The translations under genes were made by a program, and so were the position numbers. Positions 40,811 to 51,779 of a stretch of DNA of 64,000 nucleotides are shown here, in pieces. The stretch is from positions 40,826,859-40,890,858 of the forward strand of contig CM059575.1 in assembly GCA_030386875.1 (NCBI GenBank), in the 5' to 3' direction. The notes beneath the pieces were generated by a model that was not told where the DNA came from, did no database searches, and saw only the letters and a list, made by a program, of their open reading frames with translations. The first letter of the stretch is position 1. Each line of letters begins with the position of its first letter. The stretch is from Morinoia aosen (taxonomy: Eukaryota > Arthropoda > Malacostraca > Amphipoda > Talitridae).

Positions 40811-41199
40811 CAATTTATTTATTTACCACAGGTGATACAGAGGTAGAATGATTCTTAAGTCTAGTACAATGGTTAAATTTGAGTATACCTACCTGTGGGC
40901 CCGAACAAGTTCAGCGACTTCTAGGGCATCCTATCATCACGTTATTCTAAGGTGTACAATAATGTTTAACCTAGTTTACTTAACCTAGTTTCGCATTAGA
41001 CTGATCATTGAGATAATTTACTCGATATTTTATGCTGTATTTTACAATATAGGTCAAATCGGCTATATTTAACAGTATGTTCGATAAAACGATTCAAGAG
41101 CAGACTGAAGATCGGTTATGTTACCCAAAGCAAGTTACATTATGACATTATCATTAGTTACATGTAGGAGGCAAGATTTGACATGGTGATCTTACACGA

Positions 41200-44100
41200 C
41201 TAGTATTCTGATAGGAAGTGAGACTCAAGATTTCTTTTGAATAATTTGTACGAATTACATTTACGGGTCTCCGCAGGTATAGAGTTCCAAGTTTTGGTTC
41301 CAACGAAGAGGATACTGTGTTGCGACCGGGCCTTCGAATAATAAGGAAGCATGAATTTACTTCTGTTTCGGGTTAAATGGTCGTGATGACCAGTTTGCGC
41401 AGTCAATAACTGTCTTAGGCTATTGTCGCCATCATTTCTTAATGTTTTGTAAATGAAATTACAGAAAGAGATTTTGTAGAGATCCGAAAGTTTAAGTATT
41501 TGTAAATTTTTGAAAGAATCATTTGTGTGAGCATTATATTCTAGGTTCTTTACCGCTCTGACAGCTCTTTTCTGCAGAGTAAAAATTTTGTTAGTTTTAT
41601 TTTTATCAGTTCCGTGCCATGCTTCTATTCCGTATTGCAAGTATGGAGAAATAAGCGTTCGGTAGAGCATTTGTAAAGCTGTTTCAGGCAGAAAATTTTC
41701 AACTTTATTTAGGATTCCGATGGATTTTGATAATTTAGAACTAATATGAGTGATGTGCTCTTTGAAGGTCAGATGTTTATCTATTATGATGCCCAGAAAC
41801 TTACATGAGTTGGTTTCTTCGATTTCACCTTCGCCAATTTTAATGTATGGGAGAGATACATCTTTCTTGTATGAGAATGTAATATAATTTGTTTTATCAA
41901 TATTAAGGCTTATTTTTATTAGCTTTGAGCCACGATGAAACCTTATGAAGTTCATTATTTATACTCTCCACAATCATAGCTAGATTTTGGTTCGGAAGGA
42001 CCGCAGAAAGCGTACTGTCATCGGCAAAAAGTATGAATTTGAAGAATGATGAAGATTTTACAATATCATTGATAAAAATCAGAAACAGGAGAGGCCCAAG
42101 AACAGATCCTTGTGGAACTCCATGGCTAATTGTCTGTGGGTCTGATTTTGCGTCGTCAATGACAACGTATTGCTTCCGATTTGTTAGGTAGGATCTGAAC
42201 CAATCATGGGAAATCCCTCGAATGCCATAACAGTGTAGTTTCGAGAGTAGTATTTTAAGGACGACACAATCGAATGCTTTTCGAAAGTCAAGAAATACAG
42301 AGAAGACAGGCTTTCCTTCATCTATATTTGAATAGAGGAATTGTAAATGATTTAATATAGCCTGTGTTGTTGATTTTTAAGAGTGAAAGCCGTATTGTTT
42401 ATCGTAAAGAAATGATTTCTGTTCAAAATAAAAGTACACTTTTTTATACACAACCTTTTCGAATACTTTGCTAATAATTGGTAGTACGGAGATAGGTCGA
42501 TAATTGTTTACACAGGTTTTTTCACCACTTTTAAAGATAGGGGTTACTCTAGCAACTTTGAGGGAGTTCGGGAAAGTGCCTAGTGAGAGAGACTGGTTAA
42601 TAATATTTGATATCAGCGGGGCTACAATGTCAGCAATAACTTTAAGTACTTTAGTCGGAAACTTTTGTAACCCACTCGATTTATTTTTCATGTTGTTTAT
42701 GCACGTAATTACATCGGAGGAGTTTGTAGGCGTAAAGAAAAAGGAGTTGGGTTCTCGAATATGATCCATAAATTCCAGGTGGTCAGTAGGCTCACTTGGA
42801 ATACCATCAGCTATAGTTTTCCCTACGTTTACGAAGAAGTTGTTAAAGAGATTAGCAATTTCTTTCTTCTCATGGTATTTCACATTATCTTGAATGACAT
42901 ATTCAATTTTCTTTTTATCGGCATTATTCGGTTTACAGCAAGAGTAAAGGAGATGCCAAGTCCTTTTAACGTCAGTTTTGAATTGAGTAAACTTGAGCGT
43001 AAAGTATTTCTTTTTTGCTGTTCTTATCTGGTTTGTTACATAGTTTCTGAATCGGTTATATGTTTCTCTAGATATTCGCCCTTCGCAAAGGAGGGCTAGG
43101 TACGCTTGACGTTTCTTTATATTTATTACGATGTCTCTAGTAATCCAGGGCTTTTGTTTATTTTTCGGGGTAACTGTACGAGTTACAATTGGGCATCACT
43201 GATTGTATGCGGTCATTATAGTTTCAGTCAACTTTACTACTGCTTCATCAATGCTCTTAGCATTATTATTTTGTTGAGAGATGTGCAATGTAGGTATTGA
43301 TTCTTTTAGAACGGTGCGCATTTCTTCAAGATTTGATTCGTTTATTTTACGATATGAGTAAGTTTCAGCCTGTGCCTTGGTGCAAGCAATATAGACATTT
43401 TTCTTAATAAGAAAAACTGGGAAGTGATCTGATAAGTCAGAAGTAATTATTCCAGCAAGAAAATCACTTGGGTCTGTCATAAAGATATTGTCAAGCAGCG
43501 TAGCACACTCTGAGGTTATTCGTGTAGGCTTAGTAATGATCAGAAGGAAGGATTGAGACTGAAAGGTTGTTAGGAAATTAGAGATTGGTTCATAGCCTTC
43601 ATGTTTCAGTAGATCATAATTGCAGTCACCGCATATAATTATGTCATTGTATAAAGGCCTGTTTAACTGAGAAATAATACGATTCAGCTCATTCAGGAAG
43701 GATATAGGGCAGGCTGTAGGAGGCCTATACACCGTTCCAAGCACAATGCGTTTACCTTCTCTAGACAGTTCCACGAAGAGTGATTCTATATGATCCTGAT
43801 TCATTGTTGCACTTGCTATGGTTCTCGAGTCTATGTGGTTAGATATATATGTGCTGATGCCTCCGCCCCGCTGGTTTTTTCTTAGCGAATGGTAACTATG
43901 ATAATTTTCAAATCGAATCATGTCTTTAGCCGAGTCATCTAGCCAGCTTTCGGTGAAGCTAATCACGTCTAGGTTATATTTAAGTTCAGTAATAGTACAT
44001 TGTATCTCTTCCAATTTTGGATAGAGTGACTTACAGTTCCAACACAGGAGGGCGAAATCTCGGTCAGTTATTCGTATAGTTTCGTTGAATTTTGATATAT

Positions 44101-44203
44101 TAGTATACCTACACTCTTGAGAGTCGTTTAGGTTTGGATATATTCTGTTCAAATGATTGGGATCTGGGTCGATTTCCTCGAATATCTCAGGGTGATCAGT
44201 CAT
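41200..44203 (-). pseudogene. LINE-B copy 2 ORF2: APE endonuclease and reverse transcriptase
   Basis: Starts at the ATG complement 44201-44203. Endonuclease: CWNCKSLYPK, FTESWLDD (Glu), GTVYRPPTACP, ICGDCNYDLL, SDHFPVFLI, to about 43196. After a frameshift there and another near 42883 the RT continues: NNYRPISVLPIISKVFEK, FLDFRKAFDCV, HGVPQGSVLGPLLFLIFIND, catalytic FADDSTL near 42010, then the thumb and C-terminal domain (LGIIIDKHLTFKEHI, LQKRAVRAVKNL) to the stop at 41200. One stop near 42377 and a break near 41955 are also present. All key motifs survive, so decay is moderate. Confidence 0.9.
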
Positions 44204-44756
44204 TTAAAATTAGTAAACAGTAAGAAGTAGGTACTATAGAGCTTAAAAACGAAATACAGAGTCAAGCTTTAAGGGATATTTCTGTCTAAAAAACTAGCTT
44301 ATGAAGTACGAGAGAATAGAGTGTAAAAAAATCTAGTGCGATTACGTGAGTACACATAAACTCAGTCCATGAGCGAATAATATTGGAGTTCAATATCACA
44401 ACATTGGTGTAAACAGATTGCCGCATGAAGGCGTTTTTACAAGTTCACAAACAACAGGTAATTAGTTTTTAAAGATTATAACGACAATGATATAATCAGC
44501 TAATATGGTTTACGCGTAATAATAACTTTAGTGGTAAAAAAGCAAAATTCACAGTAACATTGGGAGGTGAAAAATTGCTGATTGCGTTGTTTCAAAAGTT
44601 CACACACAGCTGTCATAAATGTTTACAAACACATCTGTTATACATTTGTATAAATTCAGGTTAGACTAACATCAAGTTGAGGTTAAACTGACATGATACC
44701 TAATTGAGGTTAAACTAACACGAAACTGACATATCTAATTTAGAGGATCACCTAGT

Positions 44757-45578
44757 CTAGTCACCCATGACCTGCTTCGATGTCATATTAAGTTGTTGCT
44801 TTAGGTATTGCTCGAGGTCATCTGGCGTGTTGATCTCGCGGTGTCTTGAATCTTGGTTTCCGGGGTTAAATATGAAGATGTTTCCATCCTGTGTTCTTGG
44901 GATTCCAATTTTATCCGGGAATTTCCTTTTGGCCATCCTCAGAATGTACATGACGTTAGCTCGTGAAGGTATGAGGTATTCATTTATGAAGAAGAACTGT
45001 GGTTTCTTTTCTCGGCAGGCGTTGAGAATTTCACGTTTTTTGTTATAATGTTTTAGTTCAAATGTAATGTTTCTTTGATCTACGTTCCCAGTTACTGGTT
45101 TTTCCCCATTCTTGTAGCTGACGTGATGTCAGTGTCGGAGAGGTCAATGTTGATCTTGTCCTTCAGGAGCTGGCAGACTGTATCCTTACAGATTTCGTCT
45201 GCGTGAGATTGCGGTATTTCCCTTTTAGAAATGACGAGAGTACATTTTTTGTCTTCAATGTCTCGGCGCTGATCATTTTTTTCTAACTGGTCGAGGCGGG
45301 AGGTTAAGCTATCTATTTTCTTATTCTGTTCTTCGAGAGTTTTTTTGTATTCCGCTTCTTTTGTTTCAAATAGCGTTTTAAGGTAACTTATTTCATTTTG
45401 CATTTGAACAATATCACTATTAAATTTTGTCATCACTGAATCGAAGTATTTTATAAGGACAGAAACCACTTCTTTACCGTCTTTCGTTAGGCTAGACACA
45501 TCAGGGTATTGACCAAACTTCGGTTGAAACTCGATGCTGTTGTTGCTGCTGTTGGTACTGCGTCGTTTGTTAGCCATC
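44757..45578 (-). pseudogene. LINE-B copy 2 ORF1 (coiled-coil RNA-binding protein)
   Basis: ATG complement at 45576-45578. A basic, Ser/Asn-rich head is followed by GQYPDVSSLTKDGKEVVSVL, a coiled coil of about 60 residues (IVQMQNEISYLKTLFETKEA through SLTSRLDQLEKNDQ), then an RRM-like stretch (CTLVISKREIPQ, DITSATRMG). After a frameshift near 45092 the C-terminal domain follows (FFINEYLIPSRANVMYILRM) to the stop 44757-44759. The L1-ORF1p-like plan suggests a trimeric RNA chaperone. The same protein is split in copy 1. Confidence 0.82.
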
Positions 45579-45848
45579 TTGAAGATTGAGGGAGTTCGGT
45601 CGTTGCGTAAACGAGGGTTGAATACTCTCACACTTGTGAGGGAATATTATACTCTTAGTTTGATTATTTTTATATATGGGGTATTTAAATCACATTTGAA
45701 TACTCATGGCGAGAGTGGGTACCCATTTAGGTTAGAGGTACATTCTTTCTAACAAGAGGCACTTTGTTTTGGAGCGAGCGCCACACCCGTCCTCACCACA
45801 CGGAGTCACTGAGGACACTGTCAGTCTGTCACTGAGTCACTGAGGACA

Positions 45849-46090
45849 CAGTTGCAGATTACCACTGCTCAGCTCCGCAAATATGTCAGCAAAGTAACAA
45901 AGCCGAGCAAGCCACTCCTTATCAGTGAACTTGGTAGCAAAAGGAGATCCTTTTTGTTCAAGAAATTCCTGAATAGCCTTTCAGAGCTCAATGACACGAT
46001 GTACAACCTTGCTTCGTGACAACCAGCGAACATCAATGTGGTACAGCACAGAGATGGTAAAGCACTCCGCTAAAGTAAGGTGTGGTACCA
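45849..46090 (-). pseudogene. hAT transposase, middle part
   Basis: Read on the minus strand from 46090: TISVLYHIDVRWLSRSKVVH, an in-frame TGA, then FLEQKGSPFATKFTDKEWLA and LCYFADIFAELSSGNLQL. VRWLSRGKVL followed by an LxYLADIF-like block is typical of the same hAT group as the C-terminal half at 40175-40810. The N-terminal zinc finger (BED) and first catalytic part are missing. Confidence 0.85.
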
Positions 46091-46599
46091 CACACTTAGC
46101 TATATATTTTTTCTTTTCTAATACTGTATATTAGTTTTTGGTATTTATTGTTATTTGGTTTAGCTTTGTTACTTACTTATAAGTTACATTTACTTTACAA
46201 CTTAAAATACTAAGACTAGGTTAACATTAATCCAAATACCAATGCTTACTTGATTTTCAGAATTCTTATCATTTTTCTATCACCCCTCCATTACCCCCGA
46301 AAAATTGCTAAATTACCCCCTAGGGGATAATTTACCTCCAGGTTGGGAACCAATGCTCGAGAGTATATTAAAACAACCGCACCTAGTCCTCGCGTATTTC
46401 TGAAACTATTCTGCACTTGGGAACCGTTGTAGAACAATCGTTTTCATGTTTTTGACTCAGGTAGACTGTTTTGTACCACAGTTTTTAGTACGGAAATTTT
46501 ATAAAATTCTAGCCGTGATAAAATATATTTTATCCGAGTCCCTCGATTGGAATGCTAGTTTATACTGACTAGTTCACGCTGATATTTGCGCACATGCTT

Positions 46600-46735
46600 A
46601 CTTGTGTATATGTGTACGTGTGTACGCTATGTGTGCGTACACACGTACACATACACGTACACGTATATGTGTACGTGTGTATGTGTACACACGTACACAT
46701 ATACGTGTACGTGTGTACGCTATGTGTGCGTAGAT
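46600..46735. repeat. Alternating purine-pyrimidine tract (ACGTGTAC/GTGTACACAC)
   Basis: About 135 bp of nearly strict purine-pyrimidine alternation mixing GT, AC and TA/CG steps, with self-complementary segments such as GTGTACACAC and a longer repeat of GTACGTGTGTACGCTATGTG at both ends (about 46612 and 46706). It lies in the 3' UTR of LINE-A copy 3. The pattern is prone to Z-DNA or cruciform formation. Open frames across it are artefacts. Confidence 0.85.
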
Positions 46736-47718
46736 GGGTGTATGTGTCACTACGTAATACTTCATTTCACTTCATTATTGTAAAGCGTTTCTAAAAAGAT
46801 ATATTTAAATTTGTTGTGCGATCACCCACATATTATAAATAAGACACTTATCAACCAATAATCTTTTCGTTATAAAATTCAATTCAACATCGCTTCAATA
46901 TTCTATCAGAAATATTGTAAGGAGCAACACATACTAAAAAAGTTGTCACGAACTTTCTTTGTTTATTATCCTATATATATCAGTATATTACACAGCATTT
47001 TTGTAGAACGCATATGTATTGTGATTGCCTAGATGCATAGATATGTATGTATGTGTGCGTGTTGGGTGTATTTATGTGCGTAGGTATGTATATGCATGCA
47101 TATGTGCATATATTTACACGTACATATGCACATATGTGTGTGTATAAGGCTGACAACTGGCATTTTAACGAAAGATACTGGTCCTTTTTTTCTGTTCACT
47201 CTCAACTTTTAACAATACCTAACTCGTCATCTCTTTATTATTGTAAAGAACCCATGTAAAGCAACTATAAATTTGTTGTGTGATAATCCATTTATACTTA
47301 AATAAAATGCTTATCAACTAATGACCGTAATGTTAAAATTTTTGATTTGAAATACAAAGCTTGTAATTTTCGTGGTCCTCATGCTTATATTTATATATTT
47401 TTCATGCTTCCTTGAAAAGACATTTTTAAACATCTGCCGAAACAAGCAATTCTAATATTACTTCCTGGCGTCAAGAATTTCAAAGTTTTATGTCATGTAC
47501 ATGTAAACTGTCAAAAATGTTTTCACCCCACAATGAAAATGCATCGTCCATGAAATTGTGTTGTCTCTTATAATTATAATTACATGTATCGTCAAATGTA
47601 GATTAAGCAACATTAGGAGTACATTACCTTCAATCATTTCTTTTCGACTAGTGACATGGTTATTACAATACTCATGTGTGTATCATCTAAGTGTATTAAC
47701 TTTAAGGTATTTTAAAAA

Positions 47719-47751
47719 CCAATGATGGTACTTTTTTACCATCTCTATTGG
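47719..47751 (+). promoter_or_regulatory. LINE-A 3'-terminal stem-loop (copy 3)
   Basis: Outer arms are CCAAT (47719-47723) and ATTGG (47747-47751). The inner 7-bp stem is GATGGTA (47724-47730) with TACCATC (47737-47743) around a 6-nt loop. GAAATAAACTG and a T-rich tail follow, as in copy 1. Confidence 0.75.
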
Positions 47752-47879
47752 AAATAAACTGTTTTTTTTTCTTTTTATTTCTTTTCTTTCTACCTGTCGT
47801 ACACTTATGTCCAAAGTTGCCGAGCAAGCTGGGCGCAGTTGTAGATTCGGAAATCCTCTTGATTCCCCTTCACTGTCCT

Positions 47880-48045
47880 CTGCTCGATCCCATGCGGAAA
47901 AGTGTAACGCGAACCAATTTAAAATCCTTTCAGGTGCTCACACATGACTGATTTACGTATCCTTGAGTCTCTCTACATCCTTAAACTTAGACCTGCTCTA
48001 AATGACACTCAAAATGCTTTTCCTCTTCTCGTAGCGAACATGTAA
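47880..48045 (+). pseudogene. Penelope-like element C-terminal fragment (GIY-YIG end)
   Basis: Two adjacent frames read SVTRTNLKSFQVLTHD and then TDLRILESLYILKLRPALND, ending NAFPLLVANM and a stop at 48043-48045. A FxVL...I(L)ESLxIxxxxPxLN pattern is the usual end of the GIY-YIG nuclease in Penelope-like elements. One frameshift separates the frames near 47945. The rest of the element is not recognisable upstream, where LINE-A copy 3 ends. Confidence 0.6.
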
Positions 48046-49860
48046 TCATTGGGTTTCATTTTTACTGTTTTTTTTTGCTAGTCTTTAGTTTTATATCTAC
48101 GACTATTTTTCATCTATCTTGTATTCTTTTGTGTGCTGTGGTTTTAATTTACTCGAATTTGTTTTGTTGTGTCGCTGTTGTGTTTTGTTGTGTCTTCTTA
48201 CAGAAAAGGAACTGTGTGTTTGAAAAGGTAAATTTAAGTCATTTAGATTTTAATAATTCTATTAATCAAATGACTATACGTACAGCGACTTTTGCTTTGC
48301 TTTTCGTTCTATATACGTAGATATATGTAAATATATAAAATAAACAATTATTTAATTGGGATTGTTGATTATTGAACATTTTGATTTTAAACAGACCAAA
48401 ATTCAGTATGATATCAATAGAAAAAATACTAATATTCATTTATTGGGAATTCATTATGCTATTGCCAAGTACATTAAAATAAAGTATATATATTTTATTG
48501 AGGCAAGTATTAACTTTATAAACCTATGACCTGCAATGTTCTAAATATTTTATACAACCAATCCATAAAGGTTTACCCAGATTTGCAAGTCATTCACAAA
48601 GGCTTAATGAGTATTACATGGGTTTCCTTCTCAAAATATTCTGATATGTTATTTGCAACTTCATTTTCAAAAGTTAAAACTCCACTCTGAGCCCCAACTA
48701 TTTTTCTCTTGATCGCCAGGAGCACAACTTTGAACACCAGAGGAAATTCCGAAAAACAAGTTCTGTCAGCAGCTGACATCCAGCTGGTGTACCGAGGTGC
48801 GGCGAACCTCCATTGCGTATCTAATGAATCTAGTCTAGGAAAAAATTCAGATTCTCGTGTTGCTCCGAAATAAGTTTACACTCCGTATGAGTGTGAATAA
48901 GTCCTCGATATTACTATGTGTAGCATAAAATTACCTTTTGATCATAAATATTTGAATGGATGCAAACTAGCATTAACCCAGAATTCTGAAAGAACTTTAA
49001 TTAATGAGTAGTATAATGCGAAATTTATAATTCACTTGTATCTTTTACGCCGGTCAAAAATCTGAACCATACTCTGCCTCATGATGCAGAATACTTATCC
49101 CAGCTTGTCTTTAGATTGAAACGACTGCGGAAATTTCATGTATTCCTTGCTGACATGAAAAACGATTGTCTTGCACATCGCATCCAATAGATACGTATTT
49201 AACACAAAAACGCTCTAATTAACAAGTGATTACGTCAATTCTTAACTCAACTGGGGTTGGATTAATTTTTTAATTCGACTTAGATTAATCTGAACTTGAC
49301 TTGGGTTAAATTGAACTTGACTTGGAATAATTTGAAGTGAAAAAGGTAGCGCTAACATTAGCGCGCACGGAGCATCCTACTTCAGGGTTTTCAAAGTCTC
49401 TTTAAATCCTTATAACCCCAAAACTAAGGCATTTTATGATCCGTGAAAACCGATTAATTTTGAGTTTTTCAACCTATGGTTTGAATTTGTCCTGACAAAA
49501 AAGTCCCTTATATATCTATATAATAAAACGTCATGCGTCTTCATCAATTTATAAATAAACATATGTTTCTGAACGTAATTTCTCTTACGTTATTACAATG
49601 GGAATATGCTTGATTGCATATAAATATAATACTATTCTTGCATATTGCATATATATTTATATGCATATTGCATATAAATATAATATAATAAATAATATAA
49701 ATACTATTCAAACAATATGAAAAACTTTCATATGCTCGCGTTTCTTTATAAGTGAAAAGTATTACGCGGAAATTGAATCTATTGTTAAGAAATATAGTTA
49801 AAAATTTATAAGCGAAGAAAGTGCTTACAAAAATAGTCATTTTTATTTAAAAAAAAGTAA
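48046..49860. other. No gene recognised; AT-rich
   Basis: About 1.8 kb of AT-rich sequence with no supported coding frame. An isolated 61-codon frame at 48594-48779 (minus) has no recognised motif. A small repeat of GCATATTGCATATA units lies at 49610-49690. The beginning is probably the 3' UTR of the Penelope-like fragment. Confidence 0.45.
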
Positions 49861-49867
49861 AAAAAAT

Positions 49868-50275
49868 CAAAAACGTTTCGGTAGACTACCTCCATCATCT
49901 GTTCTGTAAAATACAAAGTATAATCGATCTAACGCAAGCATGAAAACGCTATCGATACTAAATTCCAGAATATACAAAAAAAAACATAACTATGCATTAA
50001 CTATCTGAAGGGGATACGAGCTAAGCATGTTGTTTAATTTTTTTTTCTTAAAATATGCAAAGATTCTAACATCCTAAAGTCAAAATCACGGAAAGAACTG
50101 TCAATTATTTTAAAATCACCATTACAAATAATTGCTCTACACTTCCCGACACGGCTGCGTATTGCTGAATGAGGAGGATTAGCCAATAAGTTACCAGTAC
50201 GAACACTTCTTATGCGGTGCTCTGCCACTCTTGCGTCATTCCGAAGTACGCCGATGCGCACTGCGCACAACTATA
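49868..50275 (-). pseudogene. Penelope-like element GIY-YIG endonuclease fragment (minus), locus 2
   Basis: Read on the minus strand, a first frame gives CASAYFGMTQ (the YIG-type block). After a frameshift, RVAEHRIRSVRTGNLLANPP, HSAIRSRVGKC and DSSFRDFDFRMLESLHILRK follow to the stop near 50034. This order matches the GIY-YIG nuclease of Penelope-like elements. A GATGATGGAGG...CCGAAACG box follows at 49902-49870 on the same strand. Only the C-terminal end of the element is represented. Confidence 0.75.
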
Positions 50276-50282
50276 TCTATAC

Positions 50283-50870
50283 AAAACAGAAGAGCGCATG
50301 AGGCCGGGAATTGAGTCCTTGTACCGGAACAATGAACCAATATTTGCTTTGCTAATCAGTATGACACGTAAATTTACTCTTGGAAAATGCTTACTAAATA
50401 AAGACTTAATTCAAGCACTAGTTTTTCAGATGAAGAACCGAAATCATCCCTTACTGATAATAAGGAATTGGTGGTTGGTGTGTAAACCCGACAAGGGTAG
50501 GGGTTGTACTGGTAGATAAAAAGCAATACCATGATGGCATCATTAATTTAATATCTGACTCTTCAAAATTTCGTGAAGTTCTTGATCCCATCAATAAATG
50601 CATACTAAGGGTTGAGGATCGCATGAATAAATTTTTACGTAAGCTGAAAGAAACTTCATAATTACCTGCCAAAACTTATGCTAAACTTTATGTCTCTGGA
50701 TCTAGACCGGGTGATTTGTATGGCCTACCTAAAATTCACAAGCCTGACTTTGGCTCTATGTTTCAATTTCGACTAATCTTTTCAGCAATCAATACTCCTA
50801 ATTTCAAATTTGCTAAATTTTTAGTCCCTGCCTTAAGGGGATCATCTCAAGATTTTGACTATTTTCATCC
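50283..50870 (+). pseudogene. Penelope-like element RT fragment (plus), locus 2
   Basis: Begins ERMRPGIESLYRNNEPIFAL, then LVVCKPDKGRG-like sequence (50470-50500, crossing a frameshift), VLVDKKQYHDGIINLISD, a stop near 50660, LYVSGSRPGDLYGLPKIHKP and a FKFAKFLVPALR block near 50810-50840. KPDKGxGxVLVDKxxY and YGLPKIHKP are the fingers and palm blocks of Penelope-like RTs. The YxDD region and nuclease are absent. Its start is nearly adjacent to the start of the minus fragment, giving a head-to-head pair as at locus 1. Confidence 0.82.
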
Positions 50871-50924
50871 GATTCGTTTGAAATTTGGCCGGTATATGTA
50901 TTTCTTGAGAGTAAACTTTTTTAC

Positions 50925-51770
50925 TAATGTAACTTTTTCGATTTAGGTCTTATTTTTTTACGAAAAATTAGTTTTTTGGTACATTTTTATGGATATTTCA
51001 AAAGAGGACTCATTGAGTTTTGATGCTAGAACAAAACCAAACACAGTTTTAGAATCCTTGGAGCATTTCTAACAGAAGTACGGTTCTAAATTTTAACATA
51101 AGTAATTTTTTTATATATGAGTGTATGGGATATTTTATCACTAAATCAAATATACACAAATTTTAGGTTTTGACACTGAAAAAAATTGGGTAAAATTTGG
51201 AAGTTTGTAACCGCGCTTTAGTTAGAAATGTTACAAGGATTCTAAAACTGTCTTTGTTTTTTTACTAGCACAGCACAAAAACTCACCCACGAGTCCTCTT
51301 TTGAATGTTTAAAGTCAGAGGTTTTGGGTATAAGCCATAAACAATTTTTTTTGCTGAAATGTAATATAATGGACAATTTATGTAATTGAATGCTGTTTTC
51401 ATTTTTATTTCAATAATTTTCATGCATAACTTTATATTCACACTGTGAATTGTAATTAACAAATAATAAAATAAATAATTTTTTTTTATGAAAATTATTA
51501 AATTTTATATTTTTAGTCTGATTCTCATGAAATTTAACTATCATATGTAGCTTTTGAAAGGAAACACAATTATTTCTATTCATTTTTTCGATTCAGGCCT
51601 TAGTTTTTTGACAAAATTGGACATATTGGTTTTTTAGTTCATTTTTATTGATATTTCAAATGAATAGAACTCATTGAGTTTTTATGCTAGCACAAAACCA
51701 AAGACAGTCTTAGAATTCTTGAAGCATTGTAAACAAAGTTACGGTTTTAAATTTTCCATTTCCCGTTTTA
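50925..51770. repeat. Three copies of a ~170-bp module, two direct and one inverted
   Basis: The block 50925-51095 (TTTTTCGATTTAGGTC, GACTCATTGAGTTTTGATGC, AACCAAACACAGTTTTAGAA) recurs in the same direction at about 51583-51760. It recurs as reverse complement at about 51180-51340 (TTCTAAAACTGTCTTTG, ACTCA, GAGTCCTCTTTTGAA). The arms could fold into a large hairpin. No ORF is present. It may be a degraded foldback-type element. Confidence 0.75.
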
Positions 51771-51779
51771 TTTTGTTTT

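Larger units (their letters stand above)
40811..45848 (-). mobile_element. LINE family B, copy 2 (nearly full length)
   Basis: A minus-strand CR1-like LINE of about 5.0 kb inserted in the hAT transposase gene. The 5' end is near 45848, with ORF1 at 45578-44757, an inter-ORF region of about 550 bp, ORF2 at 44203-41200, and a short AAAT-repeat tail near 40811-40825. The transposase reading resumes on both sides with an AACTG/AATTG overlap, probably the target duplication. Each ORF has one or a few frameshifts. Confidence 0.88.
39982..46355 (-). mobile_element. hAT DNA transposon (relic), split by LINE-B copy 2
   Basis: Ends are CAGTGGTTCCCAACC at 39982 and the complement of CATTGGTTCCCAACC at 46355, 14 of 15 matching. 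They are flanked by CTCTAGAG (39974-39981) and CTCGAGAG (46356-46363), an 8-bp duplication with one mismatch. Both are hAT hallmarks. It holds pieces of a transposase on the minus strand and is interrupted by a family B LINE. Without the LINE the element is about 1.3 kb, too short for a full transposase, so it was already internally deleted. Confidence 0.92.
39111..47790 (+). mobile_element. LINE family A, copy 3 (5' truncated, interrupted by a hAT element)
   Basis: Starts inside ORF2 near 39111 and has a 3' UTR in two parts (39441-39973 and 46364-47790) separated by a hAT transposon. It ends in the conserved stem-loop (47719-47751), GAAATAAACTG and a T-rich tail. 3' UTR blocks match copies 1 and 2 (for example TTTGCCTGGTATCTCCATTGCT near 39550, and the ATAATAAAG-type and CATGCTTCCTT segments near 47240 and 47400). 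5' truncation is common for LINEs. Confidence 0.85.

Noticed and set aside
46586..46794. Two overlapping open frames rich in Cys, Val, Thr and Tyr
   Set aside because: Translations of the alternating GT/AC tract.
48594..48779. 61-codon minus-strand ORF
   Set aside because: No recognisable motif, no ATG-context or neighbour support; chance length in AT-rich sequence.
49500..49560. Helitron-like end (TATATCTATATAATAAAACG)
   Set aside because: Only a loose resemblance to AT-rich element starts; no TC...CTRR end, hairpin or Rep/helicase found.
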